Numbered from the stretch's first letter, positions 52,511 through 62,195 are shown. The stretch: DNA of 64,000 nt from Angelakisella massiliensis (GCF_900104675.1 NZ_LT629945.1:2532756-2596755), one strand, 5' to 3'. Numbers and translations: made by a program. The notes: generated by a model not told the origin, from the sequence alone.

Positions 52511-53965
52511 TCAGTGGCTGCCCATCTCCTCCAGCAGCTGCTGCTTGACATCCCACAGCTTTTGGGACAGATCCACATAATACCGGTGAGGATACTCAAA
52601 GCGCTTGCTTTCATCCCATAGGGTGTCCAGCTGAGCGGCGCAGAAGCTGCGGATCTCTTCCACCGTGGGGGACTGATAGCACAGCTTGCCATGATCAAAA
52701 ATCTGATGCAGCAGCTTTTCCGCCCGGAAATCGTAAACCTGCTTCCGTTTCCATACCGCGTTGGGGTCGAAGATGGTCAAATCCTGTGTATCGTCCACTT
52801 CCTCCCCTCTGAGGGTGATATAATCTGCCAGCGCTTTGCCATTCTCGCGGCTGTACAAGCGATAAACTTCCTTGAAGCCAGGTGTGGTGATTTTTTCCAC
52901 CGATTCGCTGATCTTGATTTTGGGATGATAATTTCCCTGAGCATCCTGAACCGCCGCCAGCTTGTATACACCGCCGAAAACAGGCTCCGATTTACTGGTG
53001 ATAAGATTTTCTCCCACACCAAATAGATCCAGCTTGGCGCCCTGGAGCAGCAGATCCCGTACAATATACTCATCCAGGGAGTTGGACGCCATGATCTTTA
53101 CATCAGGATATCCCGCGTCATCCAACATTTTTCTGGCCTTCTTGGAGAGATAGGCCAGGTCGCCGCTGTCGATCCGTACCGCCTTGGGACGGAAGCCGGC
53201 AGGAACCACCACTTCATTAAAGACCCTGATTGCATTGGGAATACCGGATGTAACAACATTATAGGTATCCACCAGCAGCGTGCAATTATCGGGATAGGTT
53301 TTTGCATAGGCCTTGAATGCCTCATACTCATTGTCAAACACCTGCACCCAACTGTGGGCCATGGTGCCGGAAGCAGGAATGCCAAAATCCCGGTCCACGA
53401 TGGAACAGGCCGTACCGGCACACCCGGCAATATAAGCTGCCCTGGCGCCAAGGATAGCGGCGTCGTAGCTTTGTGCCCGGCGGGAACCGAACTCCACTAC
53501 GCCCCGTCCCTCCGCCGCCCGGACGATGCGGTTGGCTTTGGTTGCCACCAACGTCTGATAGTTGATGGTCAGCAGCAGCATAGTCTCCACCATCTGCGTC
53601 TGAATAAGAGGACCCCGTACGGTGACGATAGGCTCATAAGGAAACACCGGGGTACCTTCCCGAATGCTCCATACATCACACTCAAAATGGAAATTGCGCA
53701 GATAATCCAGGAATTTCTCGCTGAACTGCTTTTTGGAACGGAAATATTCAATATCCTCCTCGGTAAAATGCAGGTCCTTCATATAAGAGATCAGCTGATC
53801 CAATCCCACAAAGACGGCAAAGCCGCCTCCGTCAGGAATCCGGCGGAAAAACATATCGAATACCACGATCTCATCCGCGATGCCGTTTTCCAGATATCCG
53901 TTGGCCATGGTAAATTCATAAAAATCCGCCAGCATGGTCAGATTACGCTGTTGCTCCAATGACAT
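52511..53965 (-). CDS. pncB: Nicotinate phosphoribosyltransferase
   Basis: 484 residues. The motifs are MLADFYEFTMANGYL, GRGVVEFGSRRAQSYDAAILGARAAYIAGCAGTAC, and the GTMAHSWVQVF site with the phosphorylated His. It joins nicotinate and PRPP to make NaMN in the NAD salvage path, coupled to ATP hydrolysis. The start is ATG 53965 (GGGGA upstream), and a TTG one codon earlier is possible. The gene has no evident partner. The next gene upstream on the same strand is an anchored acidic protein. Confidence 0.95.
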   Translation of the reverse strand: MSLEQQRNLTMLADFYEFTMANGYLENGIADEIVVFDMFFRRIPDGGGFAVFVGLDQLISYMKDLHFTEEDIEYFRSKKQFSEKFLDYLRNFHFECDVWSIREGTPVFPYEPIVTVRGPLIQTQMVETMLLLTINYQTLVATKANRIVRAAEGRGVVEFGSRRAQSYDAAILGARAAYIAGCAGTACSIVDRDFGIPASGTMAHSWVQVFDNEYEAFKAYAKTYPDNCTLLVDTYNVVTSGIPNAIRVFNEVVVPAGFRPKAVRIDSGDLAYLSKKARKMLDDAGYPDVKIMASNSLDEYIVRDLLLQGAKLDLFGVGENLITSKSEPVFGGVYKLAAVQDAQGNYHPKIKISESVEKITTPGFKEVYRLYSRENGKALADYITLRGEEVDDTQDLTIFDPNAVWKRKQVYDFRAEKLLHQIFDHGKLCYQSPTVEEIRSFCAAQLDTLWDESKRFEYPHRYYVDLSQKLWDVKQQLLEEMGSH

Positions 53966-54058
53966 CAAAATTCCCCGCTTTCGGTGGGCCGCTGCCGCAG
54001 TCCTCTTTAATCAATTCATTCTGTGGATAATACCTATTTAAAAGAGAAACCTTTCTGC

Positions 54059-54799
54059 TCAGAAAATACCCAAAAACTTTTTGCGCTTGACACGAATGAC
54101 AATATCCTGGGAAAATGTTGTGATTGCTTCCATAGACTGGTCATCATATACCGTCAATGTGGCCGTTACATCATAAAATCCTTCCTCGAGTGTTACCGAC
54201 AAACGATCTTTCTGGATGCTTTGGCCCGGTTTGAGCATCGCTGAAGTATAAATCAGCTCTCCTGTATCCGTCAGCCGATACTGCAGCTGCATGGGGTACA
54301 TATTGCCCGGGGTATTCTCCACCATAATGTCCCCTTCTCCCCCCGGTTGGTCAAAGGTGACGCCGCTGTTGAGAAGGTAATTGAACGCATCGGCATTGGT
54401 GTTGATCTCCTGATCTTCATATCCCGGCAGCCGGCCATCCACCACAGCCTCTTCGTTGCCTCCGGGATAGCCTCCCGTGGGAGCGTCAATACCGCTGTTT
54501 CCCTGTTGGCTGGAAGAACTCTCCTGCTGGGAGGAATCCTCATCTGAATCACCTTCCGGCAGGGAATCATTTTCCTGGCTTTCCTCTCCGGACGTCTCCT
54601 CTTCTTCCCCTGAGGATGAAACCTCATCTTCCTTTTCCTCTTGCGCCGATATAGAGGATTCTCCAGCAGGCCCCACAGGCAAACTGTCCTCCGGAGTGAG
54701 CGCCGACAGGGCCGCGGCAAGGCCAACAGATACCGCGATGATCAAAATAGAAATGATCGTCAGTTGAATCCCGCCTTTGTTCACATTCAACCTCCTCAT
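54059..54799 (-). CDS. Membrane-anchored protein with Glu/Ser-rich linker, unknown
   Basis: 246 residues. One helix near the N-terminus (~12-34, TIISILIIAVSVGLAAALSAL) is followed by a very acidic, Ser-rich linker (~45-105). A ~130-residue domain ends in a basic motif VKRKKFLGIF. The last domain contains the beta-rich segments ITTFSQDIVIRVKR and MLKPGQSIQKDRLSVTLEEGFYDVTATLTVYDD, a shape seen in bacterial sheath/adhesin-associated domains. A strong promoter (54949-54977) and a 150-base leader with a CCGG-type hairpin precede it. No family name is given. Confidence 0.65.
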   Translation of the reverse strand: MRRLNVNKGGIQLTIISILIIAVSVGLAAALSALTPEDSLPVGPAGESSISAQEEKEDEVSSSGEEEETSGEESQENDSLPEGDSDEDSSQQESSSSQQGNSGIDAPTGGYPGGNEEAVVDGRLPGYEDQEINTNADAFNYLLNSGVTFDQPGGEGDIMVENTPGNMYPMQLQYRLTDTGELIYTSAMLKPGQSIQKDRLSVTLEEGFYDVTATLTVYDDQSMEAITTFSQDIVIRVKRKKFLGIF

Positions 54800-54948
54800 C
54801 CCCGCAATGCCGGAAAAACCGGTGTGCTGGATAATATAACGACGGGCAGCACTGAAATATTTACTCCCCGCCGTAAAATCTTATTTCATATCCTGCTCCG
54901 GCAAAAGTGCCTAAAAATCCTCCGGAGCCGCTTATCAGGATGAACCAT

Positions 54949-54977
54949 ATTATACACCATTTTGCCCCGCCTGACAA
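54949..54977 (-). promoter_or_regulatory. Promoter of the anchored acidic protein gene
   Basis: TTGTCA, 17 bases, TATAAT on the minus strand, a near-consensus pair. Confidence 0.75.
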
Positions 54978-55100
54978 TCTTTTGGCTGTTTTTCCCTGAT
55001 GTAACCATCTTCTGCCGCCTTTGAAACCGAAAAAGAAGGAATGGTTTTGTCATAAAAGGGATAAAATGTTAGAAAGAAAAGAGAAAAAGCATTTTTTTGG

Positions 55101-55129
55101 TTTACACCATGTAGAAATCATATTATAAT
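55101..55129 (+). promoter_or_regulatory. Promoter of the carboxypeptidase gene
   Basis: TTTACA, 17 bases, TATAAT, about 100 bases before the ATG. A small CGGAA/TTCCG hairpin sits near the ribosome site. Confidence 0.75.
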
Positions 55130-55231
55130 AAAATAAAATGTCTGACAACAAGTGTTGCCTGGCGTGGCCACCGCATAAGGTCCGCTGTTCTCGGAAAGCT
55201 TTTTTCCGCTTGTAATAAATGGAGATGTGTG

Positions 55232-56824
55232 ATGAAAAAAGGAACCCTCTTCCGGCTGCTGGCCAGATTGGCCGCCTCTTTGATCGTGGCAGCCGCTTTA
55301 CCTGTGACGGCTTTGGGATTGACCCCTGATCTGAATATCTATTCTGACGCCTATGTGGTGATGGATGCCGCATCCGGTCAGGTTTTGATCGAGAAAAACA
55401 TGAACAAACAGAAAGCTCCCGCCAGCATCACCAAAATCATGACGCTGGCACTGGCGCTGGAGCGGTGCAATATGGATGACACCATCACTGTCAGTCAGGA
55501 AGCAGTCAATTCCATCGAGCCCGGCAGCACTCATATCGCTCTGGTCCCGGGGGAAGTCATCACTTTCAGGGATGCTGTCATGGGCACTCAGCTGATTTCC
55601 GCCAATGACGCGGCCAACGTGGTGGCGGAACACGCCGGCGGCAGTATCAGCGCCTTTGTTGATTTAATGAACGCCAAAGTGGCCGAGTTGGGACTGACAG
55701 GAACTCATTTTGTCAACCCCAACGGGCTGGATGCCGACGGACACTATGTTACCGCTTATGATATGGCAGCCATCACCCGATATGCCATTTCCGTTCCGGG
55801 CTTTCGGGAGGTATTCGGGGAAACGGAATACCAAATGCCCCCTACCAATATTAAATCCAGAGATTATGTTTTTTATGCCCAAAACGCCGTGATGTTTCCG
55901 GAAAACGCAGAATATTATGAAGGTATCGAGGGCAGCAAGCTGGGCTATACCTATAATGCCAACCATACCTTGGTAGCCCTTGCCAAGCAGGGAAACATGG
56001 AACTGATTGTGGTGGCCCTGGATTCCACCGGTAAGGATCAGAAATATGAGGATATGGCCACACTGCTGGACTATTGCTTTGCCCGTTACGAAACCATGAC
56101 CCTGCGGGCGAAGGAACTGCAGACCATGGAGGTCCCCATTGCCAGTATCGAAAGGCCCACTGACATGGTAGAGGTGGCGGCGGATGAGGACTACACCTTC
56201 GTGGTGCCTCTGGGAACCGCCAAAAGCAGTCTGGAAATCCGATACAACATCCCGGATCTGTATAAAAGCGAAAGAACCGTAGACCCCTCCTTTTCTGTAT
56301 ATGGCTCCAATGGCGAATTGCTGTTCTCAGCACCCCTGTCCTATACCATCCAGCCGGTAGAACGCCCGGCGGAAGCAGCTCCCACCGAATCAGTACCAAA
56401 GGATGACCGTCTTCTGGCGCTGCTGATTTTGGCTATCAAATGTCTGTGTGTGCTTCTTGGCGTATTGGTGGTGCTTTTGCTGGTGGTACGCACTTGTATT
56501 ATGATGAACTATCAGAAAAAGCAAAAGGAAATCCAGCGGAAAAAGCAGGAGGCGATTGCCCGCCGCAAAAAAGCCCTTCAGCGGCAGCAGGATGAGCTTC
56601 GCCGCAGAGAGATTTCCGATCTGGCGAAAGGACGGATCATCCATAACGATCCCCGAATTGAAACACCTCCCCCGGTTCCCGGCCTGCCTGATAACGTAAC
56701 CATCATCCATCCCAACAGGCGGGTTCCTCAGCAAAATACAAGGAATCGTCAGCAAAGCGGCGGCCAGCGCCGTCCCCAGCCCCAAAACGGAAAGGTTTCT
56801 TCCGGACAGGGCAGCAGAGGCTGA
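55232..56824 (+). CDS. D-alanyl-D-alanine carboxypeptidase (DacF/PBP5 family), with C-terminal helix and basic tail
   Basis: 530 residues. A signal peptide is followed by the penicillin-binding core. SxxK is Ser65-I-T-Lys68, the second motif is Ser123-Ala-Asn125, and the third motif reads Lys236-Leu-Gly238 where KTG is usual. The enzyme trims D-Ala from peptidoglycan. After a PBP5-like C-domain comes a membrane helix (~391-413), then a ~115-residue Lys/Arg/Gln-rich tail predicted to be cytoplasmic. Most PBP5 proteins end in a short amphipathic anchor instead. GGAG seven bases before ATG 55232 supports the start. Confidence 0.9.
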   Translation: MKKGTLFRLLARLAASLIVAAALPVTALGLTPDLNIYSDAYVVMDAASGQVLIEKNMNKQKAPASITKIMTLALALERCNMDDTITVSQEAVNSIEPGSTHIALVPGEVITFRDAVMGTQLISANDAANVVAEHAGGSISAFVDLMNAKVAELGLTGTHFVNPNGLDADGHYVTAYDMAAITRYAISVPGFREVFGETEYQMPPTNIKSRDYVFYAQNAVMFPENAEYYEGIEGSKLGYTYNANHTLVALAKQGNMELIVVALDSTGKDQKYEDMATLLDYCFARYETMTLRAKELQTMEVPIASIERPTDMVEVAADEDYTFVVPLGTAKSSLEIRYNIPDLYKSERTVDPSFSVYGSNGELLFSAPLSYTIQPVERPAEAAPTESVPKDDRLLALLILAIKCLCVLLGVLVVLLLVVRTCIMMNYQKKQKEIQRKKQEAIARRKKALQRQQDELRRREISDLAKGRIIHNDPRIETPPPVPGLPDNVTIIHPNRRVPQQNTRNRQQSGGQRRPQPQNGKVSSGQGSRG

Positions 56825-56844
56825 TGCTTGCCTCGATCTGTTCT

Positions 56845-56878
56845 CAGGCTCTCCCCTTCCGGGAGAGCCTGATTTTTG
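56845..56878 (+). terminator. Terminator after the carboxypeptidase gene
   Basis: CAGGCTCTCCC / GGGAGAGCCTG with a 5-base loop and ATTTTTG. Confidence 0.85.
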
Positions 56879-57026
56879 TGAAGCTGCCATCTATCAGCGG
56901 AAAATTTGCGAACCTGTCCGCGGCACTGCGTTTTCTGTTTCTTCACAGCCCTTGGGCAGGCTTGCGCCTGATGATAAATTGTGCTAGACTGAAACAGGAT
57001 TTTGCAAACCAAGTGGAGGATTTTGT

Positions 57027-57356
57027 ATGAAAATCATTCTTTGTGATGAAGAGATGCCTCAGGTGAGCATTTTTATCACCGCGGCAGTAGAAAAGGAAAC
57101 AGGACTGGATATCGCTGTTCTGGAGCAGGAAAATGAAGATTTTCCCGGCAGCCTTGGGCGTGAATTCCACTATCATCTTCATGTGGAGCCCCAGTATCTG
57201 GATAAGCTGACGGAGGCGCTGATGGTTTCTTCCCGGCTGACCCGCCTGGAAGAGCTTCTGCTGGAGCGCTTCTCCGGAATCAATGGTCTTGCCCGCATTC
57301 AGGCTTTTTGTGAAGAGGCTCAAGTCCCTTTTTCCTGCGAAGCACCGGAGCTGTGA
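57027..57356 (+). CDS. Small conserved-looking protein, unknown
   Basis: 109 residues starting MKIILCDEEMPQVSIFITAAV. It is acidic, with mixed alpha/beta character and two helices near the C-terminus (LTRLEELLLERFSGINGLARIQAFC). GGAGGATTTTGT precedes the ATG and a strong terminator follows, so it is probably expressed as a single gene. I do not recognise a family. Confidence 0.65.
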   Translation: MKIILCDEEMPQVSIFITAAVEKETGLDIAVLEQENEDFPGSLGREFHYHLHVEPQYLDKLTEALMVSSRLTRLEELLLERFSGINGLARIQAFCEEAQVPFSCEAPEL

Positions 57357-57391
57357 GATTCTCAAAAGCAGAATCTTCTTTTCATCCATTC

Positions 57392-57431
57392 AAAAAGGCC
57401 GGAGCTGCCACTTGGCAATTCCGGCCTTTTT
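57392..57431. terminator. Bidirectional terminator
   Basis: AAAAAGGCCGGAG / TTCCGGCCTTTTT separates the small protein from the convergent DUF3810 gene. Confidence 0.9.
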
Positions 57432-57454
57432 GCTGCTTTATGCGCATTTATTCA

Positions 57455-58612
57455 TCATTCAATACCATGGCGTGTTCGATAATCCGCCAGAAGCAGATCT
57501 ACCATCCGCCCATAGCTGGCCACCCCGTCACTTTGACTGTTGGCTTTCAGGTACACATCGTTGACCTTGGTGGAGAACTCTCCAAAAGAACTTTTATGCG
57601 CCTGATAATATTCTGAATCCGCCTGCAGATCCAGCATCACCTGATCGGAGAGCGCAGCCATTACCTGCCGATAACTTTCGGTATCCACTCCATAAAGAGC
57701 ATTGGTCGCGTGAATCAAAGCGGTCATGGTGCCGCTGTACTGAAAATCTTTACTGGCACTTTCCCTGCAGGCAAGATAAGCGATAAAATTTGCCTCATCC
57801 TCCCGCATGAAACCGACAATATGGCACAGCTCATGGCACATAGCATGAGGGATATCAATATCAGAGGTATGTATATTAACGTTAGCCTCCATTGTATAAG
57901 GGAAAAACACACCCACAATCTGCATATAGGACATAGCTTCTGAAAAAAAGACAGGCTTTGGCCGCACTCTCCCCGCCAGTGTCAACAGCTGCTCCCATTG
58001 TGGATTGGCATTTATCAATGCCTGATAGCTTTCCATCGCCTGTTCAGACATCTCCCAATGGCTTGCAGGGGCGTAGGTGTAAACTCCCCGCTGATCCTCC
58101 TGCAGACCGCTGCGCAGTTGGTTGGCTGTATCGGCCAGCTCCTGACACAGCGCTGTCAGCTGGGATACCGGAGATTCTTTGACCTCAAGACCACTATAGA
58201 AGGAAAATGGGTATCGGTAATAATTGAGCCCGCCGGACAAAGTAAAGAAAAACAGGACCAAGGCTGCCGCTCCTCCTGCCCGAAACAGCATCAGCAGCAA
58301 TAAATAGCTTCTCTCACCTTTTTTATGTGCGATTATCCATATGGAACGGATCAGAAACGCCAGCGCTCCCACCGCCGCCAAAATTACAATCCACTCTGCC
58401 AGAGAAAAAGGAACCGGTGTTGTCAACGCAGCCAAAACGCCGGCCCATCTGGGATAGAACCACAGGCTGTAGTATTGTTCCACCCAGTCTGGATGACCTT
58501 TGGCCCACCAAACCAGTCCCAAAGCCAATGCCCCCAGCAACCAGCATATTGTAAAAAACAGCCGTTCTTTTCTCCCCAGTCTGGAGAAAAAAGTGATTTT
58601 GGTCCCCTTCAA
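57455..58612 (-). CDS. DUF3810-type membrane protein with zinc-protease motif
   Basis: About 385 residues. Three or four N-terminal helices (~18-130) are followed by a large soluble domain. The motif is His260-Glu261-Leu-Cys-His264 (HELCH), followed by MREDEANFIAYLACRES, which offers acidic third-ligand candidates. This suggests a metallopeptidase in the DUF3810 family. The start is uncertain. TTG 58612, with AGGGGG nine bases upstream and 13 bases after the Smr stop, is preferred. ATG 58651 would overlap the Smr gene and has a poor ribosome site. The two genes form one operon. Confidence 0.78.
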   Translation of the reverse strand: MKGTKITFFSRLGRKERLFFTICWLLGALALGLVWWAKGHPDWVEQYYSLWFYPRWAGVLAALTTPVPFSLAEWIVILAAVGALAFLIRSIWIIAHKKGERSYLLLLMLFRAGGAAALVLFFFTLSGGLNYYRYPFSFYSGLEVKESPVSQLTALCQELADTANQLRSGLQEDQRGVYTYAPASHWEMSEQAMESYQALINANPQWEQLLTLAGRVRPKPVFFSEAMSYMQIVGVFFPYTMEANVNIHTSDIDIPHAMCHELCHIVGFMREDEANFIAYLACRESASKDFQYSGTMTALIHATNALYGVDTESYRQVMAALSDQVMLDLQADSEYYQAHKSSFGEFSTKVNDVYLKANSQSDGVASYGRMVDLLLADYRTRHGIE

Positions 58613-58625
58613 TCTGTGTATCCCC

Positions 58626-58961
58626 CTATAAAACGACAATTGTAATCCCATGATTGATTCGTGCGTAATCCTGGTCCCTGCACAAATAAGGATAACGGGC
58701 AATCGCCCATCGGCTACTTTCATCAAAGGGGGAAAAATCCTCACCGCAGATATAGCAGCGAATCTCCCCAGCCTCCGCGCGAAGGTTCAGCTCCCGACGG
58801 ACCGCGCTGCGGATAGCGCCTCCCTTTCCGGTGGAACCGTAGCCATGAATCAATTTGATCACATCGGTTCTTCTGCTTTTGGCAGTCAACAATGTCTGCC
58901 GCAGCTGAATCATTGCCCGATCCACTGTGGGCATACCCGATTCCAAATTTACAACGATCAT
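58626..58961 (-). CDS. Smr (MutS2 C-terminal type) domain protein
   Basis: 111 residues. VVNLESGMPTVDRAMIQLRQTLLTAKSRRTDVIKLIHGYGSTGKGGAIRSAVR matches the Smr core, with the HGxGxGxLR-like motif (HGYGSTGKGG). The C-terminus carries a CYICGE segment and tends toward another fold. Stand-alone Smr domains nick DNA or bind RNA. GAAGGG lies before ATG 58961 and a GTG nine bases earlier is less likely. It begins a two-gene operon with the DUF3810 gene. Confidence 0.8.
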   Translation of the reverse strand: MIVVNLESGMPTVDRAMIQLRQTLLTAKSRRTDVIKLIHGYGSTGKGGAIRSAVRRELNLRAEAGEIRCYICGEDFSPFDESSRWAIARYPYLCRDQDYARINHGITIVVL

Positions 58962-58970
58962 TTTTTCCAC

Positions 58971-59447
58971 CCTTCTGCCAGCGGCTCAGCAGCAATTTTT
59001 TTCATTATAACTGCAATTGATGAACAAGTAAACAGAACCACTGATCATAAAATATGATTTTGTCAGCTATCATGATTTCATAGCGGAACTTGACCGAAAA
59101 AGTGTATTCTGTCAGCAAACACTTTGTATCATTTTGTTTTCTTCACAGGGATGTTTCCTGTCGCTGGTTTAACCTCAGGCACTAGTCTAATTGCCGATTT
59201 TTTTGTAGATAATTGTCTAATTTTACGATTTCATTGTATTCTTGAATAAATTTTGAACATTGAATTTACAAATGGTTCAAAATTGATTATGCATTTTGAC
59301 CACTAAACACCAGTTTATAATAGGCAATGTGTATATATTGAAACAGATGATACAAAGTTTATCCTGCTACAGACAAAAGGGGCAATTTCTGTTATCTTAT
59401 TCACAGGTGATTTTGTGCCGCAATCAATTAAAGGAGTGAAATCAAAC
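58971..59447 (+). promoter_or_regulatory. A/T-rich control region before the YfcC gene
   Basis: A long A/T-rich gap. GTCTAATTgccGATTT (59185) and GTCTAATTttaCGATTT (59215) are direct repeats exactly 30 bases apart. TTTTGAAC (59251-59258) and GTTCAAAA (59275-59282) form an inverted repeat. TTGACC about 20 bases further (59298-59303) with TAATAG 16 bases on is a plausible promoter. The repeats look like activator and repressor sites for the strongly codon-biased genes downstream. Confidence 0.45.
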
Positions 59448-60890
59448 ATGGCAAAAGAAAATGCACCTGTCATGAAAGAAAAGAAGAAAAACCGCTTCCC
59501 GGATGTATACGCTCTGCTGTTCATCCTGTGTATCGCGGCAATGGTACTGACCTGGATCATTCCAGCCGGCGCCTTTGACCGTGTAGCTGAGGGAAGCATC
59601 AATCGCGTAGTGGCCGGCAGCTTCCACTACATCGATGGCGTTCCTCAAAACCCCTGGGATATGCTGCAATGTATCTATCAGGGCTTTATTAACAGCTCCT
59701 CCACCATCTTTATGATCTTCTTCTGCGGCGCTGCTATCGGTATGCTGGAGGAAAGCAAATCCCTTTCCACTGCTTTTACTGTTATGGCCAACAAGCTCCG
59801 CGGCAAGGAAGCCATCTCCATGGCCGTTATCATGTTCGGTCTTGGTCTTGGTAACTCCGCCGGCGTGTTCGGCAACCTGGGTATCGCTATCGTTCCCATC
59901 GGTATCTACCTTGCCCGTGCTATGAACGGCGATGACTTCCTGGGCTTCCTGATCATCTACTTCGGCCTGATGTCCGGTTTCTCCATCGGTTTTGCCAACC
60001 CTGGTATTCTGGGTGTTGCTCAGACCATTGCCGAGATTCCGATTTTCTCCGGTACTCTCCCCCGTCTGATTTGCTGTGTGGCTAACATCACCTTCCTGTA
60101 CATCGTTACCGTTTTCTATTACAAGCGCATTCAGAAGGATCCCACCTGCAGCCTGAACTACGAGCCCGGTATGCAGCCCTATCAGTATATCGGTAATGCC
60201 CGCAGCGGCGGCAACGCTGAGGATCCCAGCAAGCTGAAGCTGAATAAGCGTCAGGCCATCGTTGTGGTCTTCTTCCTGGTTGCTGTTGTTGCCTGTGTTT
60301 CTCTGACCATCATCAACAGCTGGGGCACCAAGCAGATTTCCGCCTGGTTCCTGGGCACTGCTGTGATCGTCGGTATCCTCTCCGGCTTTGACATGAACGA
60401 TATCGCCAAGAAGTTTATCAAGAACTGCGCTCCCATGGTTTCCGCTTCCTTCGTTGTCGGTATTGCCAGCTCTGTGGCGCTGATTCTCTCCAACGGTCAG
60501 GTTATGGATACTATCGTTAACGCTCTGAGCGCTCCTCTGGCCCAGATGGGTGCCGTTGCCGGTGCCGGCTTCATGGTAGTTATCAACGCTCTGATCAACA
60601 TCCTCATTCCTTCCGGTTCCGGTCAGGCCGCTGTGGTTATGCCTCTGATGACCCCCATCGCGGACCTGGTTGGTATCACCCGTCAGGTAGCTGTTCAGGC
60701 CTTCCAGTTCGGCGATGGTCTGAGCAACCTGGCTACTCCCCTCAATGGACCTCTGATGGGATGCCTGGCCATTGCTGGCGTAAGCTTCCCCAAGTACTTC
60801 AAGTGGGCTATCAAGTTCATTCTTATTGAGATCGCTGTCTCCACTATCGTAACCATGGGCCTGCAGGCCGCTGGCTGGGTCGGCTATTGA
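59448..60890 (+). CDS. YfcC-family membrane transporter
   Basis: 480 residues with about twelve helices. It begins RFPDVYALLFILCIAAMVLTWIIPAGAFDR. Typical motifs are FMIFFCGAAIGMLEES, GLGNSAGVFGN, and the conserved INILIPSGSGQAAVVMPLMTPIADLVGITRQVAVQAFQFGDGLSN. YfcC/ArcD-like proteins move amino acids, peptides or dicarboxylates, often as exchangers. AAAGGAG precedes ATG 59448. It is followed by peptidase-like hydrolases, so the cargo is probably a dipeptide or N-acyl amino acid. The codons are heavily C/T-ending, suggesting high expression. Confidence 0.92.
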   Translation: MAKENAPVMKEKKKNRFPDVYALLFILCIAAMVLTWIIPAGAFDRVAEGSINRVVAGSFHYIDGVPQNPWDMLQCIYQGFINSSSTIFMIFFCGAAIGMLEESKSLSTAFTVMANKLRGKEAISMAVIMFGLGLGNSAGVFGNLGIAIVPIGIYLARAMNGDDFLGFLIIYFGLMSGFSIGFANPGILGVAQTIAEIPIFSGTLPRLICCVANITFLYIVTVFYYKRIQKDPTCSLNYEPGMQPYQYIGNARSGGNAEDPSKLKLNKRQAIVVVFFLVAVVACVSLTIINSWGTKQISAWFLGTAVIVGILSGFDMNDIAKKFIKNCAPMVSASFVVGIASSVALILSNGQVMDTIVNALSAPLAQMGAVAGAGFMVVINALINILIPSGSGQAAVVMPLMTPIADLVGITRQVAVQAFQFGDGLSNLATPLNGPLMGCLAIAGVSFPKYFKWAIKFILIEIAVSTIVTMGLQAAGWVGY

Positions 60891-60908
60891 TCTCCCCTCT
60901 GTGGTTAT

Positions 60909-60954
60909 AAACGCCCGGCCTCTTCTGCTCGAGGGGGCCGGCGTTTGTATTTTG
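60909..60954 (+). terminator. Hairpin between transporter and M20 gene
   Basis: AAACGCC-GGCC pairs with GGCCGGCGTTT and is followed by GTATTTT, a partial terminator likely to lower downstream expression. Confidence 0.6.
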
Positions 60955-61004
60955 CATGGGGACAATCCCCAAATATTTTTGATCATGAAAAGGAGATGTT
61001 TGTG

Positions 61005-62195
61005 ATGATTGATGTTCGTGCGGCAGTAAAGGAGATCACTCCTGAAATCACTGCAATGCGCAACCATATCCATGAATATCCGGAGCTGAGCATGAAGGAG
61101 TACAACACCTGTGCTTACCTGGAAGAGTATGTGAAAAAGAACGTACAGTATGATCGCCTGAAAAGAGTGGGTGAAACCGGTCTCTTCTTTGAAATCAAAG
61201 GTACCAAGCCCGGTCCCGGTCATGTGATCGTTTTCCGCGGCGATATCGATGCGCTGCCCATTCAGGAAGATCCTTCCATGTCCCCCTGCAGCAAGGTTCC
61301 CGGAGTTATGCACGCCTGCGGTCATGACGTCCACGGCACCATCAATGTGGGCGCTGCCAAGATCCTCAGCCAGTGCAAAGATCAGTTCTCCGGCTCCATT
61401 TACTTCTTCATTCAGCCCGCTGAAGAGACTCTTTCCGGCGCTAAGCTGTTCCTCAATGATCCTGAGATTGATTTTGATAAGATCGACGCTGTTGCCGCTC
61501 TTCATTGCTCTGCGGAACTGGATGCCGGCACCGTTGGTATGCGTTATGGCGCTATTCTGGCCAGCGCTGACGAATTCAAAATCACCGTTAAGGGCAAAGG
61601 TGGCCACGGCGCTCACTGCCACACTGTGCGGGATCCCATCGTAGCCGCCAGTGCTATTGTCACCGGCCTCCAGCCCCTGGTTTCCAGAGAGACCAATCCT
61701 GCCAACTCTGTTGTTGTTTCTGTCTGCACCATCCATGGCGGAAATGCCCACAACATCGTGCCTGACACTGTGGAGCTGACCGGTACTGTCCGTACACTGA
61801 ACGCTGCTGATCGTGACCGTGTGGAAGAAAGCCTCAAGCGTGTTGCCACCAGCGTTGCAGAAGCTTATCGGGTTACTGCAGAGGTGGATTATATGCGCGG
61901 TGTTCCTCCCTTTGTTTGCGAGGATGAGTGGGTTGACCGTGCGCTGAGAGCCAGCAAGAAGATGCTGGGCGCCGACAACGTCAAGATCATGCCTTATGCT
62001 GCTATGGGCGGCGAGGACTTTGCCTTTATTAAGGAAAAGAAACCCGGTATCTTCATCCGTCTGGGTTCCCGTACTCCTGGTGGTCCTTACGGTTCTGCTC
62101 ACTCCTCCACCTTCTACAGCGATCCCCTGTGCATTCCCACCGGTATGCTGACCATCATTGGTCTGGCGGCTGATTATCTGGGCTTTGAGGTGTAA
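61005..62195 (+). CDS. M20-family amidohydrolase (aminoacylase/peptidase)
   Basis: 396 residues. The motifs are FRGDIDALPIQED, MHACGHDVHGTINVGAAKIL, the FIQPAEE segment, KGKGGHGAHCH and YAAMGGEDFAFI. These hold the two-metal site, with Cys and His in the ACGHDVH cluster. Substrates of this IAA-amino-acid/hippurate-hydrolase group are N-acyl amino acids or dipeptides. ATG 61005 is chosen, as AAAAGGAG ends nine bases earlier. An upstream ATG (60996) directly abuts the Shine-Dalgarno and is unlikely. It sits between the transporter and the M24 gene in the same strongly biased codon style. Confidence 0.92.
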   Translation: MIDVRAAVKEITPEITAMRNHIHEYPELSMKEYNTCAYLEEYVKKNVQYDRLKRVGETGLFFEIKGTKPGPGHVIVFRGDIDALPIQEDPSMSPCSKVPGVMHACGHDVHGTINVGAAKILSQCKDQFSGSIYFFIQPAEETLSGAKLFLNDPEIDFDKIDAVAALHCSAELDAGTVGMRYGAILASADEFKITVKGKGGHGAHCHTVRDPIVAASAIVTGLQPLVSRETNPANSVVVSVCTIHGGNAHNIVPDTVELTGTVRTLNAADRDRVEESLKRVATSVAEAYRVTAEVDYMRGVPPFVCEDEWVDRALRASKKMLGADNVKIMPYAAMGGEDFAFIKEKKPGIFIRLGSRTPGGPYGSAHSSTFYSDPLCIPTGMLTIIGLAADYLGFEV

